64,000 nt of DNA from an uncultured Clostridia bacterium (GTDB taxonomy: Bacteria > Bacillota > Clostridia > TANB77 > CAG-508), in assembly GCA_948524275.1 (NCBI GenBank), contig CAOSLI010000002.1, forward strand, positions 186,001-250,000. Direction: 5' to 3'. The notes under the pieces were generated by a model. That model was not told the DNA's origin. It did no database searches and saw only the letters and a program-made list of their open reading frames with translations. This document shows, in pieces, positions 44,159-54,496 of the stretch (positions are counted from its first letter, which is position 1; each line of letters begins with the position of its first letter). Both the position numbers and the translations under genes were made by a program.

Positions 44159-44188
44159 AAAACCGCATTTATATAGTATGCGGTTTTT
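44159..44188 (+). terminator. Terminator of spoIIR
   Basis: AAAACCGCAT pairs with ATGCGGTTTT over a nine-base loop and is followed by T residues. Confidence 0.9.
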
Positions 44189-44289
44189 ATATTATATTTT
44201 TATTCTTACAAATTTCCTTAAAAATATTGTAAATTTATTTATTATGTGGTATATATTAAATGTTAAATAGGACGACTGGGGGTTTTATT

Positions 44290-45549
44290 TTGGATAAATT
44301 TATTATTGAAGGAAATACAAAATTGTGTGGAGAGGTTGAAATTAGTGGAGCTAAAAATGCTGCTGTCGCTATTCTTCCTGCTACTCTTTTAATAGATGGA
44401 ATTACTACTTTAGAAAACGTACCTAATATAAGCGATGTTAAAATCATTTGTAACATACTAGAAGCTTTAGGAGCAAAAGTTTCCTGGACTGATGAACATA
44501 CTGTTGTAATTGATTCTAGAGATTTGAAATGTGTAAATGCTCCTTTAGAAATGACAAGTAAATTTAGGGCATCTTATTATCTTTTAGGAGCTCTTTTAGG
44601 TAGATGTCATCATGCTGAGGTAGGTATTCCTGGTGGATGTAATTTAGGTGCTAGACCTATAGATCAACATACTAAAGGTTTTGAGGTATTGGGTGCAACT
44701 ACTTCTGTTAGTCAAGGTAAGATTTCTGCATCTGCTAAAAAACTAATCGGCGCTCCAATTTATTTTGATGTAGTTTCTGTCGGTGCAACTATTAATTTAA
44801 TTTTAGCTTCAGTATTAGCTAAAGGAACTACAACTTTAGATAATGTTGCTAAAGAACCTCACATAGTTGACGTCGCCAACTTTTTAAATAGCGTTGGTGC
44901 TGAAATTAGAGGTGCTGGTACTGATACTATTAAGATAAATGGTGTACAATCTCTAAGTGGAAATCATACATATTCAATAGTTCCTGATCAAATTGAAGCT
45001 GGTACATTTATGCTTGCAGCTGTTGCTTCAAAGGGAAATATTTTAATAAAAAATTGTATTCCTGAGCATTTAGATTCATTGTCTGCTAAAATAATTGAGA
45101 TGGGTGGAAAAATAGAGGATTTAGGTGATTCACTTAGAGTATCTTGCAATTCTAAAATAAACCCAACTAATATAAAGACTCTACCTTATCCAGGTTTTCC
45201 TACGGATTTGCAGCCACAAATTGGAGTTTCTCTTGCTATTGCAAATGGTACAAGCATTATTAATGAGAGTATTTGGGAATCTAGATTTCAATATACTGAT
45301 GAGCTAAATAAAATGGGTGCCCAGATAACTGCTCAAGGAAAAACTGCTGTATTTAAGGGTGTAAAAAAGCTAACTGCTGCTCATTTATATGCTACTGATC
45401 TTCGTGCTGGTGCAGCACTTCTCATTGCTTGTATTATTGCAGATGGACAAAGTGAATTATATAACATTCACTACATAGACAGAGGGTACGAGCACATTGA
45501 GGATAAGTTTAGAAAACTAGGTGCTAAAATTAAAAGAGTAAGCGAATAA
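44290..45549 (+). CDS. murA: UDP-N-acetylglucosamine 1-carboxyvinyltransferase
   Basis: MurA performs the first committed step of peptidoglycan synthesis, adding enolpyruvate from PEP to UDP-GlcNAc. After the start come GAKNAAVAILPATLL near 20, RASYYLLGALLGR, the PEP-reactive cysteine in GGCNLGARPID near 110, and PGFPTDLQPQ. The likely start is TTG 44290, seven bases after GGGGG, giving 419 residues; the upstream ATG at 44260 has no ribosome site. murA, walJ and rlmH together are typical of the region near oriC. Confidence 0.95.
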   Translation: MDKFIIEGNTKLCGEVEISGAKNAAVAILPATLLIDGITTLENVPNISDVKIICNILEALGAKVSWTDEHTVVIDSRDLKCVNAPLEMTSKFRASYYLLGALLGRCHHAEVGIPGGCNLGARPIDQHTKGFEVLGATTSVSQGKISASAKKLIGAPIYFDVVSVGATINLILASVLAKGTTTLDNVAKEPHIVDVANFLNSVGAEIRGAGTDTIKINGVQSLSGNHTYSIVPDQIEAGTFMLAAVASKGNILIKNCIPEHLDSLSAKIIEMGGKIEDLGDSLRVSCNSKINPTNIKTLPYPGFPTDLQPQIGVSLAIANGTSIINESIWESRFQYTDELNKMGAQITAQGKTAVFKGVKKLTAAHLYATDLRAGAALLIACIIADGQSELYNIHYIDRGYEHIEDKFRKLGAKIKRVSE

Positions 45550-45585
45550 ATATTTATAGTAATTATTAGAGAATAGGATATACTA

Positions 45586-46368
45586 ATGTTTAAATTTTGC
45601 AATTTATATAGTGGAAGTTCTGGAAATTGTTCGTTTCTAGAAACTGATAATACAAAAATTTTGATTGATTGCGGAGTTTCTTCAAAAAAAATTGAAGAAG
45701 CTCTTAATTCAATTGATGTATCTGCTAAAAACATTGATGCCATAGTAATAAGCCATGAGCATTCAGATCATGTTAAAGGCTTAAGCGTATTATGTAAAAA
45801 ATATGATATTCCTATTTATGCAAATTCAAAAACATTTAATAATATAAATCAAGACCTTACACAAAGAAAATATATTGAATTTAAATCTAATAAGGAATTT
45901 GACATTGGAGACATTAAAGTATTTCCTTTCTCAATTCCGCATGACGCTGTTGATCCATGTGGTTTTAACTTTTATCATGAAAAGAACAAAGTTAGTATTG
46001 CAACAGATATTGGACATGTAGACAATACAATCTTACATAATTTAGATGAGAGCTCACTTCTTTTACTTGAATCGAATTACGAGCCAGATATTTTAAAATG
46101 TTCTTCATACCCATATGAATTAAAAAGAAGAATTTTAGGTCCAAATGGTCATTTATCAAATGAAGAAGCAGGAGATGTTATTACTACTTTAGTTAAATCT
46201 GGCGTTTCTAATATTATGCTAGGTCATCTAAGCGAACATAACAATTTTCCTGAACTTGCATACCAGACTGTTATGAATTCAATTATTTCACATAATGTTG
46301 ATCTAGATAAATTAAAATTATCCGTTGCAGATAGATATAAACCTAATGAATTATTAGATATAGGTTAA
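45586..46368 (+). CDS. walJ: Metallo-beta-lactamase-fold exonuclease-like WalJ/YycJ
   Basis: A 260-residue cytoplasmic MBL-fold protein: SGSSGNCSFLETDNTKILID at the start, the metal motif VISHEHSDHVKGL near 57-69, IPHDAVDPCGF, IATDIGHVDN and LGHLSEHNN. WalJ has DNA exonuclease activity and links division to replication. It usually accompanies the WalKR system; here it lies between murA and rlmH. Confidence 0.9.
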   Translation: MFKFCNLYSGSSGNCSFLETDNTKILIDCGVSSKKIEEALNSIDVSAKNIDAIVISHEHSDHVKGLSVLCKKYDIPIYANSKTFNNINQDLTQRKYIEFKSNKEFDIGDIKVFPFSIPHDAVDPCGFNFYHEKNKVSIATDIGHVDNTILHNLDESSLLLLESNYEPDILKCSSYPYELKRRILGPNGHLSNEEAGDVITTLVKSGVSNIMLGHLSEHNNFPELAYQTVMNSIISHNVDLDKLKLSVADRYKPNELLDIG

Positions 46369-46388
46369 ACAGATATTTATAAATATAT

Positions 46389-46397
46389 TTATCCACA
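46389..46397 (+). promoter_or_regulatory. Single perfect DnaA box
   Basis: TTATCCACA, identical to the consensus DnaA box, lies just before rlmH. It is one isolated copy, so it may titrate DnaA or affect rlmH; it is not an origin by itself. Confidence 0.4.
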
Positions 46398-46412
46398 ATT
46401 TAAGGAGGAAAT

Positions 46413-46892
46413 GTGATTAAAATTAATATTGTATGTATCGGAAAAGTTAAAGAAAGCTTTTTTCGAGAAGCTATAAATGAATACTCAAAAAGATTATCAA
46501 GATATTGTAATTTAAATATTATTGAATTATCTGATAAATCCATTCCAGATAAAATTAATTCATCTATAGCAAAGCAAATTATAGACTTTGAAAGTGAGGA
46601 AATTACTTCACATATACCTAAAGATAGTTATGTGATTTGCTTAGATTTATCTGGAAAATCAATGTCTTCTGAAGCGTTTGCTAATAAAATATCTACGTTG
46701 CAATTAACTACAAGCTCAATTACCTTTATAATTGGTGGTTCTCTTGGTATGAATGAAGAGTTAAAGAACTTAAGTAATGAAAAAATATGTTTTTCACAAA
46801 TGACATTTCCTCATCAATTAATTAGAATATTTTTATTAGAACAAATATTTAGGAGTTTTAAAATAATAAATAATGAAAAATATCATCATTAA
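46413..46892 (+). CDS. rlmH: 23S rRNA pseudouridine-1915 N3-methyltransferase
   Basis: RlmH is a small SPOUT methyltransferase acting on 70S ribosomes. The 159 residues start with GTG behind AAGGAGG and contain IVCIGKVKESFFREAINEY, IPKDSYVICLDLSGKSMSSE, FIIGGSLGMNEELK and the C-terminal TFPHQLIRIFLLEQIFRSF, the knotted cofactor site. Length matches the family. Confidence 0.96.
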   Translation: MIKINIVCIGKVKESFFREAINEYSKRLSRYCNLNIIELSDKSIPDKINSSIAKQIIDFESEEITSHIPKDSYVICLDLSGKSMSSEAFANKISTLQLTTSSITFIIGGSLGMNEELKNLSNEKICFSQMTFPHQLIRIFLLEQIFRSFKIINNEKYHH

Positions 46893-46928
46893 TCAAATTA
46901 ATTATTTTTAATTAATTTGATTTTTTTA
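46891..46928 (+). terminator. Terminator of rlmH
   Basis: AATCAAATTAAT pairs perfectly with ATTAATTTGATT over an eight-base loop, followed by TTTTTT. It includes the last bases of rlmH. Confidence 0.85.
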
Positions 46929-46972
46929 TTTAATCAATTATTTTTAAATATTAATAATTAATATAAAAATAA

Positions 46973-47012
46973 TTAGGATAAAAACCTAATTAAATTAAAG
47001 TCTTTATCCTAA
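46973..47012 (-). terminator. Terminator of a small minus-strand RNA
   Basis: TTAGGATAAA and TTTATCCTAA are perfect ten-base arms. On the minus strand they are followed by TTATTTTTAT. They fit the end of a transcript of about 330 bases from the promoter at 47310-47338. Between this hairpin and the small reading frame the RNA is non-coding. Confidence 0.6.
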
Positions 47013-47185
47013 AAGATTGATTCTATTTCATTTAAAGGGATTTTTAAATTTTTAATATCTTGGGGGCACTAAAAATTTATTAGTTTGAAACTTTTTTAAC
47101 AAAATAGGATATTTAATTATATAGGCATTATATTACCTACGAGAAATATTTTAGGAGTTTTCCCTTTTATTTATTATTAATTTAT

Positions 47186-47278
47186 TTAATTATTTGAAAT
47201 TATTATTGATAAAATAATTGAAATAATTTTTCTGACTAAATAAAATATAGAACAAAATAAGATTATATAATAAATCAT
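47186..47278 (-). CDS. 30-residue hydrophobic peptide with its own promoter
   Basis: The frame begins MIYYIILFCSIFYLVRK and ends LSIIISNN, a single membrane segment with a small basic break. It has a strong AAAGGAAGG ribosome site, a consensus promoter about 30 bases upstream and a terminator. That is more signal than a chance frame in AT-rich DNA should have. It may be a type I toxin or a small membrane regulator. No family match. Confidence 0.4.
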   Translation of the reverse strand: MIYYIILFCSIFYLVRKIISIILSIIISNN

Positions 47279-47309
47279 TATACCTTCCTTTGAATCAATC
47301 TGTGATTTT

Positions 47310-47338
47310 ATTTTACACCATAATTTTCCATATGTCAA
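47310..47338 (-). promoter_or_regulatory. Consensus promoter of the small-peptide RNA
   Basis: Perfect -35 TTGACA (47338-47333), 17-base spacer and -10 TAAAAT (47315-47310). It points away from the adjacent spmB gene, so it does not serve that gene. Confidence 0.65.
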
Positions 47339-47401
47339 CAAAAATCGTTCGACATAATTCGACATCTCTCTATTTTATAAGCAAATTTTAATTTATATTT
47401 T

Positions 47402-47911
47402 TTACTTAATTATACAAATTGCTGTAACAATACTTGCAATATCAGCTAAAATAGCTGGAATTATTACACCTCTACTTTTCTTAGCTTTAACGGCCCCCAT
47501 ATATACTGCAATAACATAAAAAGTTGTTTCCGATGCCCCCATTATTGTTGCTGCAATCATACCAATTCTTGTTTCTGTTCCAAATTTGGTCATTAAATCT
47601 GTTGCAAGAGCCATTGATGCACTTCCCGATATAGGTTTAATTAATGCTAGCGGTACAATTTCAGATGGCGCATTAATTTTACTTATAATAGGACTAAATA
47701 TATTAGCAATAAAATCAAGCGTTCCCGAATTTCTTAACATACCAATTGCTAAAAAAATCCCAATTAGTGTTGGAAACATACTAATTGCAATGCCTATTCC
47801 TTCTTTAGCTCCTTCACAAAATAAGTCATATACTTTTTTCTTTTCTACTAAACCAAATAGTACAATAATAGCAATAATTGCTGGAATTATAATTGCTGAA
47901 AACTTAATCAT
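47402..47911 (-). CDS. spmB: Spore maturation protein B
   Basis: A 169-residue membrane protein with the nucleoside-recognition (Gate) fold. GAKEGIGIAISMFPTLIGIFLAIGMLR and IKPISGSASMALATDLMTKFG are the conserved blocks. With SpmA it is required for spore core dehydration and heat resistance. It lies 39 bases after spmA in the same operon. Confidence 0.93.
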   Translation of the reverse strand: MIKFSAIIIPAIIAIIVLFGLVEKKKVYDLFCEGAKEGIGIAISMFPTLIGIFLAIGMLRNSGTLDFIANIFSPIISKINAPSEIVPLALIKPISGSASMALATDLMTKFGTETRIGMIAATIMGASETTFYVIAVYMGAVKAKKSRGVIIPAILADIASIVTAICIIK

Positions 47912-47950
47912 TTATATAATCCTTTCTATATCGTATATTCAAATAATTTA

Positions 47951-48544
47951 TTATTTTTTTATATTTTTATTTTTTCTTATATTACATAATATTTTAACCC
48001 CTGTCACACCAACTAAAGTACCCACAATAGTTGAAATCCATATTGGGAAAATAATATTTGTTGGCTCAGCTGAACCAAGTGAGGATCTAATAGCAATTAT
48101 AGTAGTTGGAATAAGTTGTAGAGAAGTAGTATTTAATACAATTAAAGTAAGCATTGAATTTGATAACTCCTCTTTATTTGTATTTTGTTCTTGTAGTTCC
48201 TGCATAGCTTTAATACCTGCTGGTGTAGCTGCATTTCCAATTCCTAAAATATTTGATACCATATTAATTGATATATTCTCCATTGCCTTTTTATTACTTC
48301 TTGCTTCTGGATATAACCAATTTAATATTGGTTGTAATGCTTTTTTAATTATTTTCATTAATTTTGTTTCTTGTATTATTTTAATTAATCCACACCATAA
48401 ACACATATTACCTATAAGTGTAAGTGTCAAATTAATTACATCTGATACAGATGAAAATATAGAATTATTTACATTATCTATATTTCCACTTAATAATGAA
48501 ATAATAAAAGAAATAATAATTAATATTGGCCATAAAAAATTCAA
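47951..48544 (-). CDS. spmA: Spore maturation protein A
   Basis: A 197-residue membrane protein of the same Gate family: LTLIGNMCLWCGLIKIIQETKLM, MVSNILGIGNAATPAGIKAMQELQ (the most conserved part, quoted in two pieces in relatives) and LVGVTGVKILC at the end. SpmA and SpmB act together in the forespore. Its promoter must lie at the left edge of the long gene-free array. Confidence 0.92.
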   Translation of the reverse strand: MNFLWPILIIISFIISLLSGNIDNVNNSIFSSVSDVINLTLTLIGNMCLWCGLIKIIQETKLMKIIKKALQPILNWLYPEARSNKKAMENISINMVSNILGIGNAATPAGIKAMQELQEQNTNKEELSNSMLTLIVLNTTSLQLIPTTIIAIRSSLGSAEPTNIIFPIWISTIVGTLVGVTGVKILCNIRKNKNIKK

Positions 48545-48599
48545 TTAATTCACCTCAATAAAATATATATAAAAATATATAAAATATTCCATAAAATTA

Positions 48600-51500
48600 T
48601 AATAAAAAATAAATATAATTAAGATATATTAAATAAAATTTATTTCACTGAATCATTTTTATATGTAATTCATAATGTATACTACCATTTTATGTCTTTA
48701 TTAGTTATGAGATATATGCTGTTTTTATTGTCAAATTGTCACTATCAGTCTCATTTTTATGCTTCAAGTAATTTAAATTTAGTATTTCTAATATTCTAGT
48801 TAGTTTTCTTCATGTTCCGTATTTTCCTAGTACTTTTTTTAATCATTATAAATAAAATATGTGTACAATTGATTAAATTATTTGCGAATTTCCTTTTTAT
48901 CATAATATTGAGATATGCTAAATTGACAATCAGGTTTATTAAATTATTCTATTAATATCTATCATTTTTAGGCAATATTCAACAATATTATTGTTTTTTA
49001 ACTTGCTTTTTAACATTTATGCGATATAAAATTTATAATTTCCTAATAGTATTAACAGTAATTATTCATATTTTGTTATGTTATGTTAACTCATTTCTTT
49101 ATAAACTTTTAGTATTTAAATTTTAATTTCTCTCAGTTTTCCCTAGAGTTTTTTATATTTATATAGTTCTTTTCTATGTAAATTTTTACTTTTAACTACT
49201 TTATTATATAATTTTTAATTTATAGTGTAACTTGTCTAATTAGCAAATTAACTCTATTTAATATTATAATTAAGAAATAATATTTAATTAATATTTATAT
49301 TTTTATAATTAAAATATAAATTTATTAAATATTTATGAAAATTTTATTTATAACGCATTAAATAATTGAAATATTCTATACATATTAATTTATGAAAATA
49401 ATTAATTTAAATAAAAATATATTATATTTAATTATTTTCTATAAAATTATTTATTTAAAAATATTTTTACAAAGTTATAATTAAAATATTTTAAAATAAT
49501 AAATTAATTATTTATTATATAATTTATTTACTATATTAATTATTAATGTGTTTTTATATTAAACATATTTTATTTTTTTGTGATATTTTAGATATTAATT
49601 ATTAAATTATAATTAATAAAAATAAATTTACATATATAATTTCATTTTTATTAGAAATAGAGTTTAAATAACTTTTATTTTGTTGTAATTTAATTTATTT
49701 TATTAATTTTTTTATAAAATATATTTATCACAACATTGTTAATTTGACAAATTTCATGTTTATTTAACCTTATTTATCCAATTATGATATATTTTTATCT
49801 TTCTATCTCACTATTTGCTCCTATATTTTTTTCTTATATTATCCTCTGAAGTTTGTTTTCTCCCTAGCATTTAATGTATTTATATAGTATATTAATCTTT
49901 ACATTATATTTTGTCAAATTGATTACATCTTGTTTTTTATTATCTATTTTAAAATTACTTTATAGTGGAAAATTTTTAACTTTATTATTTTATAATTAAA
50001 AAATAAAAATACAACAGAATAATATATAGATTATTTTTAATTTTTTAAATTATATATTAGTTGTATTAATAATATATAAAATTTATTAGCTAATTTTAAT
50101 CAATATAATTAAATTGTTTATAAAAAATAATTTAATAGTTAATTAAAATAATAATATAATATTAAATTTTATTTTTTTATTATATTTTAAATAATAAGAA
50201 TCTTAATAAAATTCTATATTTGCTATAAATATAAGATAAATATTATTTTATTAATTAAATACTTTATTTATTTTTACTTTATTAATAAAGAATTTAATTT
50301 ATTTAATTATAAATATTGCCTAAAAAATTTTATTGATATTAATTTTTAGGTTATTATTTTTTTGTTATAATTTATGACAGATATTTTTATTATTTAATTT
50401 TTGTAATTAATTATATTATACTTTAAAATTTGTTTTTATATCCATATATTGTCTATATTTCAAGTTCATTATTTTTTTATAAAAACTGACAAATTGTCAA
50501 TTTACTAGTGTATTATATTCTTTTATAATATTATTATATGAATTAATTTGTAATATCTTATTTTGGAATTGTTTGTATTTTCCTAAGTATTTTATCTTTA
50601 TTTTAACAAAATTACTCGTGAAACTTTGTTAATTTTCACTAAAAATATTGAACTTTGTTCAAATGGTTATATGACTTTTTGCCAAATATTTTTATTTATA
50701 TATAAAAATATTTCTTTATTAATTATTCAAAATCTAACCAGGTTTAGCAATTATATATAAATTATGTAGCTTATTTTACCTTTTATATTTATATTAATAA
50801 TCACTTAAAATTTGAAAAATGTTATTATATATTTACATTATGTTAACTTTTTATTTCATTTTTGATTTTAATTCTTAATAATCTCTAGTTTAGTTTCCCC
50901 TAGTAATTTTAGTTATATTATAGATTAACCTTTTATAAAATTTAATACTTTTTTAGATTAAAATATAGATTATTATAATTTTTCATTTTTGTCGAATAGA
51001 CAATATTGTTCTAGTAAAATAATAATAATGAATATTTTTAATAATATTTATAAAAATTATATAATTTTATTTCTTTAATTTTATATTAAACATTTTTATT
51101 ATACTTAACATTAATATTTTGTATTTATACACTAATATTAGATACGTAAAATAATAAATATTGCAAGTTCTATTTCTCAAATTAGATCCTATAATATTTA
51201 TTACTAAATCATAAATATAATTTAATTTATTATATTTTAATAATTATAATTTATATTAATAAAAAATTTTAAAACGTATTTTAATTAATCAAATTTTTAT
51301 TTAATAAAAAACTATCTTTAATTAATACTTTTTAATAAAAAACACTTTTATAAAATTTAGATTAGACAGTATACTTTTATTTTTAATACTTCATCTAAAA
51401 ATTATAACTTATTTTAATTGATTATTTTATTATACCTTAATTTATTTTTTATTTGTTTATAATTTTGTTATTTATTTTATTTAATTAATTACTTAATTTA

Positions 51501-52680
51501 AAAATTTATTTTATTTTCAGTTCTATTTTTCCATATTTTGTATATTTATATATTGTTTTGTCTTTTCGTATAAAATTGTCATATTGTCATTTTATGTATT
51601 TGTTTTCCAATTTTTATAATTTTTTGTCATTGAATATACTTTTATTGTAAATTTAGCAATATATTACTTTCCTAATAATTTTTATAGTATGTATTTAAAA
51701 TTTTCCTATATTAATCTTATATTTTTACTCTTTTTTATTTTTTCTAATATTTATTCCATGTTTTTTTGACAATTACCTTTTTACTTTCTTACCTCATTTT
51801 TATCGTTTTTGTATAGTTTTTAGACATTTTAGCTAGAATATATATTTATTTTTTTATCCTGAATTCATACAATTATAACATTCGATATCTATTTACTTAT
51901 CATTTTTCTGTTGTGTTATAAGTTTATGTCAACTGCTTTTTGACATTTTTTATATTTATCTCATTATTATTACTCTCACTTTTCCCTAAGTTTTTATTCA
52001 ATTTCTTATCGTCCCTATAGTTACTAAGAGATATTATAATCTTAAAATACATTTGTTTACTCAATATAATATTTTGTCTAATTGCCAATTTTATTGTCTA
52101 AGAATATTTTCTATACTTTTATTTATCTTAATTATTATTTATTATTTATATATTTAGCCTAATATTTTATTTAATTATATAATTATTACTTTTTATTTAT
52201 GATTTCATGATAAAAGTATCTTTCTAGTAAGTTTTATACCACATTATTAGTATTTATTTATGTTTTTTGGTTATAATTTAAATTTTTTAATTATTTTAAA
52301 TATTAATTAATTATCTTTTTTATTTAATATTGGCTTATAATCTATGTTTTTATTATATTATTATATACAATTTAAGAATATATTTAGCTTTTATTTTTTT
52401 GTCAGTTTGACAGTTTTTGGATTCTTGATACTATATTCTTTTAATTTTATGTATTTGAACATAACCTTTCTAGTATTATATCTACCTTTTTTTGTACAAA
52501 GTTGTTCATTATAATGCTTGTTTTCCCTATGTATTATAGATTTTTAGTCTTATCTAAATCTTTTATTGATATTTTGTCAATTTGATTATATAAAATTTTA
52601 GCTATAATTTTATGTTTTCATCAAGTTCTTATATCTTTTTTTTATTTTAAAAATTTTAAAATTTTAATTTATTTTTATAA
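48600..52680. repeat. 4-kb gene-free array of spaced motifs and pure-AT spacers
   Basis: The gap 48545-52829 holds no gene. Two motifs recur. Motif A is a TTGTCAAATTGACAA-like dyad, seen near 48728, 48920, 49231, 49741, 49909, 50486, 50986, 51574, 51766, 51927, 52072, 52398 and 52572. Motif B is TTTTCCCTAG-like, always in the same orientation, near 48821, 49136, 49856, 50577, 50891, 51668, 51979 and 52519. From B to the next A the spacing is 99, 95, 95, 98 and 93 bases, or 53 bases in two cases. Clusters are separated by 250-450 bases of almost pure A and T. The function is unknown; a chromosome-organising protein-binding array is one possibility. Confidence 0.6.
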
Positions 52681-52742
52681 AATATTTATAATTTAAATCC
52701 ATAAAATAACCTTCTTTTTGATTATTTTTCTATTATTTATAA

Positions 52743-52779
52743 AAAGAAAGATTTAATTATATAAATTAAACCTTTCTTT
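52743..52779 (-). terminator. Terminator of rsmI
   Basis: AAAGAAAG with further AT pairing matches CTTTCTTT, followed on the minus strand by T residues. It ends the rsmI transcript before the array. Confidence 0.75.
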
Positions 52780-52829
52780 ATTGTTTTACCTTTTAATTAT
52801 TTTTATATTTATTTATAATTTTAATATTT

Positions 52830-53657
52830 TTATTTCTCTTTTATAAAATGTTGATAAATTTCATTTTTATTTACATTTTTATCTTTTGCTATTTTTTTAA
52901 TTATTTCTTTTTTATCTAATCCCTGACTCTCATAAAATTTATAATGTTCTTCTAATGATAATTTATTTAATTTATTTTCTTTTATTATTTCTTTTCCTTC
53001 AATTATAATTATATATTCTCCCTTAGGATTCTCAATTTTATTAATTACATCTAACACATTTCCTCTTATATATGTTTCATGTATTTTAGTTATTTCTTTC
53101 GCTACTACTACATTTCTACTTCCTAATAAATTATATATATCCTGTAATGTCTCTATTATCCTATGTGGTGCTTCATAGATAATACATGTCTTTCCATCGT
53201 TTTTTATTTGATCAAATTTTTCTCTTCTTAATTTTTTATTTAATGGTAAAAAAGCATAAAAGCTAAATTCTTTTGTATCTAATCCTGAAGCTATTAATGC
53301 ATTAATTAAAGCACATGCTCCTGGTATTGGAATTATCTTTATTTCATTTTTTATTGCTTCCTTAACTATCTCTTCTCCTGGATCTGATATTGCTGGGGTT
53401 CCTGCATCTGTAACAATAGCAATATTTTCCCCTGTTAATAATTTCTGAATTAGAATATCTTTTTTTATTTCTTCATTATGTCTGTGATAGCTTATTAAAG
53501 GTTTAGATATTTTAAGATGATTTAATAGTTTTAATGTTTGTCTTGTATCTTCAGCCGCTATTAAATCTACTTCATTTAATATTTTTATTGCTCTATATGT
53601 TATATCTTCTAAATTTCCTATTGGTGTTGCAACTAAATACAATGTTCCCTTTTCCAT
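52830..53657 (-). CDS. rsmI: 16S rRNA 2'-O-ribose C1402 methyltransferase
   Basis: A 275-residue tetrapyrrole-methylase-fold enzyme. GTLYLVATPIGNLEDITYRA (residues 3-22), VDLIAAEDTRQTLKLLNHL, IVTDAGTPAISDPGEEIVK, IPIPGACALINALIASGL and the late YEAPHRIIETLQD are the family motifs. It methylates C1402 in the ribosomal decoding centre together with RsmH. Loss of such P-site modifications is known to change reading-frame accuracy. It follows trmN6 in an operon. Confidence 0.95.
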   Translation of the reverse strand: MEKGTLYLVATPIGNLEDITYRAIKILNEVDLIAAEDTRQTLKLLNHLKISKPLISYHRHNEEIKKDILIQKLLTGENIAIVTDAGTPAISDPGEEIVKEAIKNEIKIIPIPGACALINALIASGLDTKEFSFYAFLPLNKKLRREKFDQIKNDGKTCIIYEAPHRIIETLQDIYNLLGSRNVVVAKEITKIHETYIRGNVLDVINKIENPKGEYIIIIEGKEIIKENKLNKLSLEEHYKFYESQGLDKKEIIKKIAKDKNVNKNEIYQHFIKEK

Positions 53658-53718
53658 GTATATATCCTTCCATTTTATTTATGTTATTTGCATTTATTTT
53701 TAATATTTTTCTATATAT

Positions 53719-54438
53719 TTAATTATTATTTTTATAAATTTGTAATATTTCATCTGTATAACTTCCATCTAAATTATATATAATTAGTGGTTTTTCTACT
53801 TTTAAAAATGTATTAGCTCCTTTTACTGCTTTTATTAAAACTAGATTTGATTGTTTTTCTATATTTGAGTACACATATCTCATTCTTTTTATTTCTAATT
53901 TGTATTTTCTTAATATTTCATTTAATTCTGTTAATCTGTCTGTTCTATATACCATATAAAACGATCCTAAATCTTTTAATAACTCACTTGATTTTTTTAT
54001 CCAATTGTCTAAACTTGCTGTTGTCTCATATCTAGAAATCTCTTGCTTAATATTTTTATTAGATATACCTGTTCCTCTTTTTTTATATGGTGGATTTGTA
54101 ACAACTACGTCAAATTGATTATTAAGATCAGAAATATTATTTATATCATCATTAATTATTTCAAATATTTTTTCTAGATTATTTAATTTAATACTTCTTT
54201 TTGTCATATCTGCAACTTCTTTTTGGAGTTCAATTCCAATAATTTTATTAGGCATAACCTTTTTACTTAGTAGAATACCAAGGATTCCAGTTCCAGTCCC
54301 AATATCTGCAATTTGGCTATTAATCTTAATATCTCTTGCAAATTCAGTAAGTAATACACTATCTATTCCAAAACAAAAACCATCTGTATTTTGTATTATT
54401 TTTAATTCTTTATATTTTAAATCATCTATTCGTTCCAT
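53719..54438 (-). CDS. trmN6: tRNA1(Val) (adenine-37-N6)-methyltransferase-like
   Basis: A 239-residue class I methyltransferase. IADIGTGTGILGILLSKK near 42-59 is the SAM-binding loop and VVVTNPPYKKRGTG near 110-123 the NPPY motif of amino-group methylases acting on nucleic acids. The YabB/YfiC family modifies A37 of tRNA-Val. It lies beside rsmI as in many Firmicutes. Confidence 0.88.
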   Translation of the reverse strand: MERIDDLKYKELKIIQNTDGFCFGIDSVLLTEFARDIKINSQIADIGTGTGILGILLSKKVMPNKIIGIELQKEVADMTKRSIKLNNLEKIFEIINDDINNISDLNNQFDVVVTNPPYKKRGTGISNKNIKQEISRYETTASLDNWIKKSSELLKDLGSFYMVYRTDRLTELNEILRKYKLEIKRMRYVYSNIEKQSNLVLIKAVKGANTFLKVEKPLIIYNLDGSYTDEILQIYKNNN

Positions 54439-54496
54439 AATATATTTATTATACTTTAAAAAGGCAAGAAATTCAATACTTTTGCACTATATCTAA

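Noticed and set aside
48545..52829. The AT-rich array as the chromosomal origin
   Set aside because: No cluster of DnaA boxes, no dnaA, dnaN or rpmH nearby, and parB orientation places oriC beyond the right edge.
48545..52829. CRISPR array
   Set aside because: Motifs are short, degenerate and separated by low-complexity AT sequence of uneven length; no cas genes in the window.
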